A stretch of 64,000 nucleotides of DNA from Eutypella sp. D-1. Lineage: Eukaryota; Ascomycota; Sordariomycetes; Xylariales; Diatrypaceae. The translations under genes were made by a program, and so were the position numbers. Shown here piece by piece: positions 23,011 to 33,076 of the stretch. A model generated the notes under the pieces. The model saw only the letters and a program-made list of their open reading frames with translations, searched no databases and was not told the DNA's origin. The stretch covers positions 2,976,001 to 3,040,000 of the forward strand of contig JAJTTP010000003.1 of the NCBI GenBank assembly GCA_023313575.1, given 5' to 3'. Position 1 is the stretch's first letter. Every line of letters starts with the position of its first letter.

Positions 23011-23886
23011 TCGGGGGGGATTTTTGTCCCCTTATTGTCTGGCTCTCGCGCTACTTCGTACTTTTCTCGAGATTGGATCGGATTGGGTTGGCTTTTTTTT
23101 ACCCTGGTGTCTCGAATGGGGGTTTTTTCCCCTCATCTTGGGGATGGCGTTTCTTCACTTCCTCGTGTCCAACCTTGGGAGGAGAGGCCCAGCGGGAAAC
23201 AACATGGCGTGCCCTTTTATTTTATTTTATTTTTCGACCCCATCATCTGCTTCTTCTTTTCCTTGGGCCCTGGGATCGGAGCCTGGGTCTAGCTTTCTAT
23301 TCACCTCCCCCCGCCTCCCTTTTTCTTCCTCCCTCTCCTGCGCGGATTGGTTGGATTGGCTTGGCTGGGTTTGCTTGGTCTCATCAAGTTCCCATGATTT
23401 GTATTTTTTCTTTCTATAGCGCGCAACCTCGCCTGCTTTTGCCATCCGGATAGAAGAGCGGCATGCCTGAATTTTTTTTCCCACAGTTATCATCAACATT
23501 ATCATACCCCGCATCGTAGGAACAAGATGGCATGGCATGGCATGCGGGTTGCACACAGATATGTTTTTTAACATCGCGCCTAACCCCCTTACTTATGCTC
23601 AGCCGCACCCCCGGTGTTTGCTTGTCCCCCTTCCCCCCTTGTTATTGGGATTGTTACATACGCACATTACACATACACATGCATACATACATGCATACAT
23701 TACTAGAGCGGGGGTGGCAGGTCTTTACGCGACCTTTCTTTACTCGCATCAGGCATCTAGCATGCAGCATCTGGATCTGGGTGCAGAGTTGATTAGCTGG
23801 GGAGGAGAGCGTTGGGAGGGAGACATGAAGCCTTTGGTTTTTTTTTCTTCTTCTTCTTCATGCATGACGATGTATTTAGAGAAATT

Positions 23887-23908
23887 AGAGAGAGAGAGAG
23901 AGAGAGAG
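23887..23908. repeat. AG dinucleotide repeat
   Basis: Eleven AG units in the 3' flank. Confidence 0.9.
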
Positions 23909-24332
23909 CTCGAAGACGTTGTGTTGTGATGCGGGGGGTTGCTTGATTTCCCCTTGCCTTTTTGCTTGTTTTGGGAGGAGTCTTCGGTTCGGGGGGAGGG
24001 TTGGGTGGAATTGTTTCGCAAAGAAGTATTAGAAGAGATGATACTTAGAAGAAGAGATGAAATGAAATGGAAAGTAAGAAAGAAAGATACACGCGGTCTT
24101 GTCACCGCGATCCTTTTTCGTGATGATGATAACGTGAATAGATTGATGTGTGTGTGTCCCCCTCTATAAGATCGATAGATACGTCGCCCGGATTTTTCAA
24201 CGGAAATGGAAAGGCCAGCCAGAACCGTCATAACCAAGTTGAGGTCGAAATAAGCGAGTGAAGGCGTATGGCGTGCGAGAAGTAAGTATATATGCTCGCT
24301 CGCTGGGCTAAGCAAGTCGTCGGACGGGCGAG

Positions 24333-24352
24333 TAGGTAGGTAGGTAGGTAGG
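24333..24352. repeat. TAGG tetranucleotide repeat
   Basis: Five TAGG units. The same tetramer is part of the dispersed TACCTAGGTA motif seen elsewhere in the intergenic DNA. Confidence 0.85.
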
Positions 24353-24953
24353 TTGGCCGGCAATCCCGGGCTTTATCATTACGCCTCAGTTGGGACGTTC
24401 CCGTCTTTCCGATGCGTTTCTTTTCCAACCGTCTAGCCACCTAACTCCCGCGGCCCCTCAAAGTTCACATTCGGATCACACTGTAGATACGTGAATGGGG
24501 TTTGTCAGCAAGGTTGGGCGGGTAGAACAGTTGTTTGTTTTAGGGAAAGGGAGAAAAGAAAGGTTGAGTAGAATGCCCAGGTTTCTTTTCGGGTTTTTGG
24601 TTTTTTTCTTTTTTTTCTTTTGAAACTGCGTAAATTTCATTGCGAGATGTTAAGTATGGCTTGCCGGCGCCGGCGGCCCTTGGGGCTCACTTCCCTCTTT
24701 CTCTCCCCCTCTTCTGCCCCGAGTGCAATATGTACAATTCCATTCCAGACCGGCATATCTCTTGTTTCTTTCTCACTCCCTCCTTATGTTCAACCCCTCT
24801 CCCAAATCGTGGGATCGTCCTTTGTCCCTTGGGACTGCCGACTCAACTCCGAGGTCCAGCGGACCGGCATATCCTCTCTTCCTATGGTCCTATTTATCTT
24901 AACTGCCCAAACGCCCTTCCCCCCTCCTCTCCTTTTGCCCTTTTTCGTTTTAT

Positions 24954-25512
24954 TTAGTGGTGCCCCTCGCCGTGCCCATCACCACCATGGTGTCCATGCT
25001 CGTCCTTGAGGAACATCTGCTCGTAGCCCAGGTAAGCGACGAAGGCGACGGTGGCGATGCCGAGGCCCGGGAACGCGCCCTTGAACCGGTTCCAGCGCGA
25101 GAAGATTCCCGTGTAGCGCCAGGCCTCACTGTTTTGTAGCCACCCCCGTCCATGGGCTCCTGTCAGTTCCTTTCTTTATCTTCATCGTCGGGAAAGGGAG
25201 GGGAGGGGAAGAAGGGAGCCAAAGCAAGGGGGTTGGAACTGACTATCGCTCCCATGGGTCGTAGCGCGGCTGGCCCGTCGAGGCGACGAACTTGCGCACG
25301 TCGAAACCGGTGATGTTGGGCTTTGGCCCGTGCTGCGATCGTAGTAACCTGTTTATTGTTTTTCCCGCAAAAATCCGCGTCGTGCCGTCAGCTTTCTTCT
25401 TCTTCTTCTTCTTCTTCTTCTTCTTCTTCTTCTTCTTCTTCTCGTGTGTCCCCTCGTAAGATAGCCAAGGGTCGGTCCGGGGGGGGAGACGGAATTACCT
25501 CGTCGGATACAT
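24954..25512 (-). CDS. NDUFB3: NADH:ubiquinone oxidoreductase subunit B12 (NDUFB3), mitochondrial complex I
   Basis: A small spliced gene. The firm exons are 25348-25244 and 25128-24954. They rebuild PNITGFDVRKFVASTGQPRY, then DPWERYEAWRYTGIFSRWN, then NRFKGAFPGLGIATVAFVAY and a His/Gly/Glu tail (DEHGHHGGDGHGEGHH). That is the fungal form of the B12 subunit, with one membrane segment (about GLGIATVAFVAYLGYEQMF). The intron between them (25243-25129) uses GTCAGT..ACAG. The first exon is inferred: ATG at 25512-25510 with 14 coding nucleotides, GTAATT donor, and a 150-bp intron containing a TTC microsatellite, giving 97 residues. An alternative first exon, MYGKHYR ending near 25660 and also phase 2, fits equally well. 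From the family: an accessory subunit of the complex I membrane arm in the inner mitochondrial membrane. Confidence 0.82.
25394..25441. repeat. TTC trinucleotide microsatellite in an NDUFB3 intron
   Basis: Sixteen perfect TTC units. On the gene's strand this is GAA repeat inside the predicted first intron, so its length does not affect the protein. Confidence 0.95.
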
Positions 25513-27185
25513 GATTGTATGTGCGTATGTGTGTGTGTTCGGCAAACAGGCAGGCAGACAGACAGACAGACAGCAGTGAACTGTCGTTGGCTGGGTCGTT
25601 CGTGGGTGGTGGTTGTGGTGGGAGGGACTGTCGTCTGTACTGCGTTCGTTGATGATTGATATTACCTGTAATGCTTCCCGTACATCTATGGATAGGTCTG
25701 GAGTAGCTGGGTAGGAGGTGGTCTAATACTCAATTCAGCGCAGCTCACTGGTCAGATTCGAAAGCTCCCACTATGTACGGAGGGATCTCATGTACGGAGT
25801 AGCCCACCACCACTTATGTACTACAAAGTAACTTAAGCGCCCAGTTGGTGGCACCTGCAACCTTGCACGAATCGAGTCGGCAAAAATGATATTCCCTGCG
25901 CCGCTACTGGCGTTGTCCCGCAAATATGGACCTCCGATAGAGATCAATCAAGGTTAGCCAGTGAGTAGGTATACAGTACTTGGTCTAACCTACCTTCTAG
26001 AGGTATTGGCAACCTGCCTGATCAATAGAAGCCATAGATCCATCCGTATGGTGTAGATGAATTGATAATTTGGACGGCCTGACGATCCGTCAATACCAAT
26101 AGTCAGTATTGCTTGTTCAAATAGGTCAGCAATACGAATATCCAAACCTGCTAGATGAGGTTCTACGTTAGGCATGCATATCATGCACAATACAGCATTA
26201 GGTACAATATGGATCATACCAAAAGCTACCTAGGTACCTAGGTACCTATCCTACATTCATGATATCTAGTACCTGAATACCCGACTACTTCCAGCTACCC
26301 AAGTACCTCTATACAAAATCCCACCTAGACAGGTGGGCTGAAGAGTGTGAAGGTGGGCATCTTCTGCCTTCCCAAGATTCTCACTATCCCGCAACCCACC
26401 ACCTGAGCACAATACACACTACACTACTGCTTACTGCTGTTGTTGCTGCACTTGCACTGCACTGGCTGGCCGTGGCCCTTATCCATCCCTTATCCTTTTT
26501 ACCTTAGAACACACCTGGGCACCACCTGCAACCCGCGGACGGCTCAATTGACAGCATCGCATTCCCCATTACTTCTACTTACCTGGTACGTAATATTGGT
26601 GATCAAACAGAAACAAGATAAACAAAAAAAAGGCAAAAACCCAGTTCGACGCGACATAAGGTTTATTACACCAAGTTTCGTTACAAGTATTAACTTGCCT
26701 ATTATTGATTTTTTCTGCTCTTCTTCTTCTTTGCCCTCATTCCCCGAACGGACACATCGGACACATCAGACACTTCTTCATTTCCTCGTTCCATCGTTCC
26801 ATCGTTCCATCGTCGGAGAGGGAAACGACTAACTCCCAACCTGCCTGACTTGACTTAAACGTACCTAGTAACAGGATCCCGGATAGCCTACCTAAGCTTG
26901 GAGCTGTCTACATTATTTACCTGATATCCAGTGGCATCGCAATTCACTGGGCCTTATCGAGAACACGAGCACGCCCATGACGATCACCACCATCCCAACC
27001 CCCACAAGAACGAAGAGAATCAAAGTCTAATATCGTGCACCCACATTAACCTCATCGCTACTGCCGACAACGACGGCGACGACAACGACGACGACGACGA
27101 CGACAACGCCGAAGAAGAAGAAGAGGAAGGAGAAGGACGACGACGACGACTTCGACGACGAGGTTCACCTGGTAGTCGGCATAAG
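25513..27185. other. Divergent intergenic region and CAF1 leader
   Basis: About 1.7 kb. It contains a CAGA/CAGG repeat (25547-25573), AT-rich DNA with TACCTAGGTACCTAGGTACC at 26228-26249, and from about 26400 a C/T-rich leader. The interval 26932-27185 is an open frame continuous with CAF1 but without an ATG (see findings). Confidence 0.45.
25547..25573. repeat. CAGG/CAGA tetranucleotide repeat
   Basis: Two CAGG units followed by four CAGA units, in the 5' flank of NDUFB3. Confidence 0.85.
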
Positions 27186-28819
27186 ATGCCGCCTAATACC
27201 AGGTTCCAGGGCGGGCCACCCGCCCTGCCCCCTTATCAACATCAGTTCCCCTCACATCCATCACAGTCGCATCCGAACAGTCACCAGCCACCTTCTCTAG
27301 CAAATCCAGCCTACCTCGCCGCCAGTGCCCAACTCAGTCCATTCGGCTCCAATGGGTTAGGCCTTGGTGGGGGTGGCATAAACGCTGCTGCTGCCGCCGC
27401 CGGCTTCGGTGTTGGTGATCAAACCGGTTTTGCTAGTCATGCCGCCAGATCGGGTTTTCAGCATGCTGCACAGTTACAACAGCAACAGCAGCAACAACAA
27501 CAACAGCAACAGCAGCAGCAGCAGCATCCTCACCAGCAAGCCCATGGTCTGGGAGGCGAACGGCAGACGCGCGCCGGTGGTCAGGGTAAAGCCCGCATAC
27601 GTGACGTGTGGAAGCACAACCTGGAAGACGAGATGGCTCTACTTCGCGAACTCGTCGAGGATTATCCTTATGTTGCCATGGTTAGCTGCAACCCCTCACT
27701 TTGATCCTTACTTTGATTCTTATTACTTTTTCCCTTAAAACAATCAGCGAGTCCCTTGTCATGCTGACCCCGCGCGCGTTGCAGGACACCGAATTTCCAG
27801 GCATCGTCGGCAGACCCATGGGCAACTTTCGTGGCAAAAGTGACTATCATTACCAATGTCTGAGGGTTAACGTGGATCTGCTCAAGGTCATCCAGATAGG
27901 TATTAGCCTATTTAACGAGAAGGGGGAAATGCCAAACGAACGGCCGAATCCGTCAGCAATCGAAGGAGGTCCAGGCGTGAGGAGGAACGCTGGCCAGGGT
28001 CAAGCGCCCTGGTCATGGCAGTTCAACTTCAAGTACTCCCTCAAGGAAGAGATGTACAACCAGGCCTCTATAGAATCCTTACAGCAGGCCGGCATCAATT
28101 TCGACCTGATGGAACGAGACGGCATCGAGCCCTCCGCCTTCGCCGCCCTCCTCACCACATCCGGACTCGTTTGCTTCGAGCAGGCCAAGTGGCTCTCCTT
28201 CCACGGTGGTTACGACTTCGGCTATCTAACTAAAATCCTTTCTAATAACGTGCTTCCGAAGGATGAGTTGGACTTCAACATCATCATGAAAAAGTGGTTC
28301 CCGACAACATACGATGTCAAGCACCTAATGAAGTACGCCGTCAAGTTACACAACAGTGGCATGCTCACCCCGATGGACCCCGGCTCCGCCGAGATCATGC
28401 AGAAGTTCGAGCAGAAGTCCGGTCTGGAGAGCATCGCGGAAGCCCTCAAGATCAAGCGCGTCGGCGCCGCGCATCAGGCTGGTTCCGACAGCCTTCTAAC
28501 CGGGCGGGTCTTCTTCCAGCTACGGGAAAGAATCTACAACGGAGAGATTCCCGACGATCACAAGGGCAAGATCTGGGGTCTAGGGTTCGGCGGCATGGAT
28601 CTACCACCGCACGCGAACAACACGGAGAGCACGCCTCCCAGCGGTACGAACGGCAACACTAACGGTGCGGGCCCGAGCACCCCGAGCACCGTCAGCGTCG
28701 GGCTTGCGACGACCCCGGCAGCGCAGTCCCACAGTACGAACGGGCTGGGCATGGGGCCGATGACGCCCGGAGGCGGCGGAGGAGTTTTCGGTCAGTTCTT
28801 TCAGAGCCATCACAGATAG
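27186..28819 (+). CDS. POP2: CCR4-NOT complex deadenylase subunit CAF1/POP2
   Basis: Exons 27186-27680 and 27785-28819 (GTTAGC..TTGCAG, phase 0) encode 509 residues. The first 125 are low complexity: Pro/His-rich, a Gly/Ala region and a run of 17 Gln (near residue 110). The DEDD nuclease core starts with VWKHNLEDEMALLRELVEDY and PYVAMDTEFPGIVGRP across the splice. Catalytic candidates visible are D166 and E168 (DTEF), D309 (GGYDFGYL) and D400 (HQAGSDSLLTG, with H395). A Pro/Gly/Arg insert of about 25 residues lies between SLFNEKGE and WQFNFKYSLKEEM. From the family: it shortens mRNA poly(A) tails as part of cytoplasmic CCR4-NOT and influences transcription. The start is the ATG of MPPNTRF; the frame stays open upstream without an ATG. 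The C-terminus is unusual: after TAG at 28817 the same frame continues for 99 coding-like codons. Confidence 0.95.
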
Positions 28820-29119
28820 AGTCAGACAGGTAGAAGAAGTGGGCCGAGCAGCCTCAGCCAGGTGTCTTCGGTGCACTCGGCTAGCACGTCGCCGCGCCGG
28901 GGCATGTCGTCGTCGGCGACTTCGGGCGGCCACAACCACCAACACCAACACCACCACCAACATCACCACCTCCTGCCCCCGAGCCCGACGCTGCTGCCCG
29001 AACGGAGCCGCTCCGCCGCTATACCGATTATGAATCCGATAACGCAAACGGTCATCGAGCCGCCGCCCATGGTCTCCCGGAACCCCCTCCAGCAGTCCGA
29101 GTCGTCGGAAGACCTATGA
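28820..29119 (+). other. In-frame coding-like extension after the CAF1 stop
   Basis: Directly after the CAF1 TAG the same frame runs 99 codons to TGA at 29117-29119. The translation is Ser-rich (SGPSSLSQVSSVHSAS), then His/Gln-rich (HNHQHQHHHQHHH), then a sequence with normal composition (RSRSAAIPIMNPITQTVIEP, ending QQSESSEDL). Codon use is GC3-biased like the gene body. It could be joined by removing 28791-28829 (39 nt, GTCAGT..ACAG) or 28784-28861 (78 nt, GTTTTC..CCAG). Both preserve frame and remove the stop. Confidence 0.5.
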
Positions 29120-29188
29120 GGAAATGGGGAATCAATCAGGGGATAGGGAATGAGGACGAATTGTAAGACTTTTCGGGGATGGTTCATT

Positions 29189-29210
29189 GACGGACGGACG
29201 GACGGACGGA
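29189..29210. repeat. GACG tetranucleotide repeat
   Basis: About five tandem GACG units in the 3' flank of CAF1. Confidence 0.85.
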
Positions 29211-29923
29211 TGCCATAAAGGAAGAGCTGGAGAGGAGAGCAGAGCAGAGCAGGGAGAGAGAGAGAAACCCGGATATGAATGGAACTGGACTGGACCAGTG
29301 ACAAACGAGCAAGAGAGAGAAAGAAATGAAATGAAACGAGTAGCGTTTTTCTTCTCCCGCCCCTCCCCCCCTTCTTCCGCGTATGTATATGTATACATGT
29401 GTCTTATCTTGTCTGTCCCGATGTGACTCCGCCTATATATATATCCTCCCTTCCCTTTTCCTCCCCCACGCGCCCCCCCTCCCCCCTTTTTTTGGTCTGT
29501 TATTTCCTGGCTGGATCGTTTAAGCCCCCACAAAAAAAATCATCGATCCCGAGTCCCAGTGCGCATATATACTTATGCATGCATAGAATTTGAGGTGGTC
29601 GGTCAGATGGATCCCCGTCTTTATTCTTACGACTACTCGTTACTACTGAGGCAGCGGCCTCAGCATATATATATGTCTATCTACCTGCGCAGGTTCAGAT
29701 AAGGGCCGGCCGGACCCCTATGGGTCGAGCCGAGCAAAGCAGAGGGGAGTAAAGGGGAGCAGGCACTCTTCTGTTGGTGTAAGTGGGATAGCATAATGCG
29801 CTCTCTTTTTCGTCTTTGGTTTTTTTTTTCTCTATGTTTTGTTCAAAATCCCTATATCAAGGGGTGGGTGAGGGGCCGGCTTACTTTCTTCAATCTTTCT
29901 TTCTTTCTTTCTTTTTTCCCCCC

Positions 29924-29925
<2 letters not shown>

Positions 29926-29964
<39 letters not shown>
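29926..29964. repeat. Homopolymer T tract of 39 bases
   Basis: Thirty-nine consecutive T, preceded by TTTC repeats (29895-29912). On the minus strand this is poly(A), so a decayed retrotransposed poly(A) tail is conceivable. No element body or target duplication could be recognised beside it. Confidence 0.9.
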
Positions 29965-29965
<1 letters not shown>

Positions 29966-31413
29966 GCGAGCGTGCTGGTTGGTCTCTAAGCCCCCTTTCC
30001 TTTTTCTGGACGTATGCGTCATGTTGCGCTCGACTCAGTCTGCTGATGGGATCGATGGATGGTATAGTTAGCTGTCTTCGTTTGACCTTTTTTTTTTTCC
30101 TTCCTACTTTTTGGGGGGGTTTTTTCCCTTTCTCCCTTGCCGCAGCTGCTATGGACCATTCTACTATCCTAGAATATACTCGTACACACAGGCGCATACA
30201 CAGCTAGCTGAAACTTTCGCTGTTGACGGGCGTATAGGTCCAAGATAGGATATAAAATTAAAAACCATCTTATTATCGCTTCGTCTTCACGGCTGCGTAG
30301 ATATACACTCTTATGTAGATATATCCACCGAGCTCGACTTACCTGACCTGCCCTGCCCTGCCCTGTTCTAATGAGAAGGCATCGCCTGCTTAAGTTAGTT
30401 GGTCGTGAACTTCATCTTTATTGTCATATATATTCGACTTGCATGTGCGTCACTCCACCTAATTCGGGTTTGTCTTATTCCAGACAGACCTTGATTCCGA
30501 AGCCCTTTTTTTGCTCTTGCTGTCTTTTGTCTGCCGTGCCGTATATGCATATCCTTGGCCTAGTAAGGACGTCGTCGTTCCGCTCGCGCAGACAGCGGGG
30601 CATATATACGTATATAAAGCATATCAGAGCTTACATTGCTCATTTCACGGGCATAGGCGGTCAATTGAAATAATATTGAATGTTTATTCTCACTCTCGAG
30701 TTCGATGATATTGATAGAGAGGGCCTGGATCATTCCCCCGCTGCCCCGGTGAAAACCATGTAACGTAGGTTTTTAAAGTAACGAACGACCCATGCGCCGA
30801 ATCCCCGTGCGCCAAATAACCCCCCGTCAGTCCGATCCGATAGTCCTAACGCCCGTAGTTGTGACAAGCCCTCCCCAAAAACAAAAAACAAAAAAAAAAA
30901 CAAAGCCTACCGTGAACGCCTTCATTTTTCTTGCCAGGTTTCTGCTGGGGAAGGGAAAAAAAAGAGAAAAAGAAAAAACACTACCGACTTAAATACGTGG
31001 TGGACAAGAGACAAGAGATGCTAGGCTGCTCCTGCCCGTCCCCTTCTCCTGCTTATGACTTCATGCCGTGGATCGTATATGTATATATGCATACAATCAT
31101 GATAATCCTGTAACCGGCGGCAATCCGTTTTCGACAATACGAGAGAGATTGAAGGTTATCTTGGCGTAGAAAGGCAGGCCTGTTTGTCTGCGTCCCAAAA
31201 ATTACAGAACAGGGAAAGGAGGGCAAAAATGTAGAAAACGACACGCGGGAAGGGGATATGTGAAACATGGCAAGGAGGAGAAACACGCTTGTAGCAGCAA
31301 AAAGCAGCACCCAATTTCCTGCTCTTCCACCGCCCTGGATCACCTAATTACGTGAAATAATGATAATAATAAGAATAGGCCCGGAGCTCAGCAACGCAAA
31401 AGTCGCACGGATC

Positions 31414-33076
31414 TCAGGTGATGTAAACTTTCTTAAGGCGCTCGAGGCCGTAGACCTCGCCGGTGCGGAGGTCTTTGACTTGGCCCTCGAGCAGGCCGGC
31501 TTTGCGGGCGTACTCGAGGAGGCGGGCCTTACCGTAGACGCGACCGTTGGGCAGGAGTAGCAGGTCGTGCTCGACGTGGCTGGCGCTGTGGTTCGCGTAT
31601 GGCACCCCGCGCGCCAGCTCGTTTAGTTCCGTACTACAGATCGGGCACACGCTCGTCGCTAGCGACATACTCGTCGCGTGTGATGGTGGCGCCGCTGATG
31701 AGTTCCGGTGCCCCACCGCTGTCGCGTGATGGCGGAGGTTGTGCTGACCCCGTGTGCCTCCCGCCGGAACACTATCCGGCGTCGTCGCCGCCGCCGAGGC
31801 CTGCGTCGAGACGACGCCGTTGCTGCTGCTGCTGCTGTTGGGGTGGCATGCCGGGGTCTTCAGCGCTGACAGACCCGACGATAGAGCGATGTGGAGAAGC
31901 GGGATCGGCGGCAGGGAAAGCAACTCGTTGTGCGTGTTGGTGAAGCGGTCGGCCAGTGTCGTCCACCGCTCCGCCGAGTACAGGTCGGCGTAGGCTGGGA
32001 TCGAGAGCGTGAGGCCGGGAGGGAAGGCGAGGAGCGCGCACGCCCGATGCACCTCGTCGGGGTGGCTGTCCTTATAGGGCAACAGCCACTTGCGCGCGTA
32101 CGCGAGCGCCTCGCCGACCTTGCCGTTGTCGTGCCGTGGCCGGTTACGCAGCAGTTCGATATATTGCTGGTAGCGGAGCATGAATTCGAGATTACTCTGC
32201 GAAGAGGGAGAGAGGAAAACGACGCGTTAGCTGGTATATCACTCGGAGGCAGGCTAGTAGTAATAGATAGGGGGGGCAAGAAAAGAAGAGAGGCAAAAGA
32301 TACGTACATTAATCTTTCTCAGCTCCTTCTTGGTATCGCCGGCAGTGCACCAGGCGAGGGCCTCGGTGACGCTGCCGCGGAGCAGGCTCTTCCGGATACG
32401 GGTCATCTGTTCGAAAGTGTCGATGTCGACGAGGAGCTGGATGCCGCGCTCGTCGGCGAGGGCGCGGGCGGATTCGTTGTAGCCGTGGCGCAGGAGGTAA
32501 TCAACGAGCAGGCGGTCGAGGCGCGTGCGGCTCCAGACCTCATACTTGACGTCCTCGACGTCGTGCATGGAGTACAGCTCGGCCAGGTGCCGGACCCGGG
32601 CCTCCTCCTGCCGGTGCAGCCGCGCCTCCTCGTCCGCCGCCGCCTCCAGCTTGCGCTTCACGCCGCGGGCCCGCGCCAGCATCGCGTCCAGTGACCGCAG
32701 CACCTCCTCCTGGCCCCCCTGCTGCTGCTGCCCACTCGCGCTTTCACCGGCATCGCGTGCACTGGCGCCACTCTTATTGTTGTTCTTGACGCTCGCCGTC
32801 GCCGTCTCCTTCAGGGTGTTCTTGATGTACGTCCCCTCTTTTTCGGCCTCGAAGTGCGCGGACCGGAAGTTCTTCCGCAGGAGCTCGAAGGGGAGACGGA
32901 TAAGGGGTTGTTCCTACATCAAAAGCGAAAGAGAGAAAAGAGAAGCGTGATTGATTAGATTATGCAACAACGTTACATGACATGGATATCCCAGAAAAGT
33001 AGATAAATAAATAGGTAGGACTTACAAGGAGGAGATGGTTCACATGATCTATCCTACTATTGTCGAAATCCCCCAT
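31414..33076 (-). CDS. FYV10: GID/CTLH E3 ubiquitin ligase subunit Fyv10 (Gid9/MAEA)
   Basis: Three exons, 33076-33026, 32913-32308 and 32196-31414, all phase 0 (donors GTAAGT and GTACGT; acceptors TGTAG and CGCAG), give 479 residues. In order: an N-terminal helical region with a Gly/Gln-rich insert (about residues 60-80); a coiled coil ([20 protein letters not shown]); a LisH motif ([19 protein letters not shown], about 147-165); a CTLH segment ([20 protein letters not shown]); the exon-3 start [18 protein letters not shown]; a CRA region; and a C-terminal RING-like domain starting CPIC (C403, C406), then [19 protein letters not shown]. The RING is of the divergent Gid type with few Cys. From the family: Gid9 pairs with Gid2 as the catalytic RING dimer that marks gluconeogenic enzymes for degradation on glucose recovery. 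A Ser/Thr/Ala insert of about 70 residues ([20 protein letters not shown]) separates CRA and RING. Confidence 0.92.

Larger units (their letters stand above)
23011..24953. other. Convergent intergenic region rich in simple repeats
   Basis: About 1.9 kb between the gene ending at 23010 (+) and the 3' end of NDUFB3 (-). Low-complexity T/C-rich and A/G-rich tracts dominate, including AG and TAGG arrays. No coding sequence is supported. Frames here (for example 23749-24363 on the minus strand) consist of low-complexity Ser/Lys translations. Confidence 0.4.
29120..31413. other. Convergent intergenic region with long homopolymer T
   Basis: About 2.3 kb between CAF1 (+) and FYV10 (-). It holds GGAC repeats (29189-29210), a 39-T tract and AT-rich DNA. 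Frames seen here are translations of low-complexity sequence. No gene supported. Confidence 0.4.

Noticed and set aside
23749..24363. Minus-strand ORF of 204 codons
   Set aside because: Contains translated AG, TAGG and A-rich repeats; low-complexity artefact.
29832..30197. Lys-rich minus-strand ORF of 121 codons
   Set aside because: Created by the 39-T tract read as poly-Lys.
31891..32694. Plus-strand ORF of 267 codons
   Set aside because: Antisense to FYV10 and crosses its intron; explained by GC-rich codons of the real gene.
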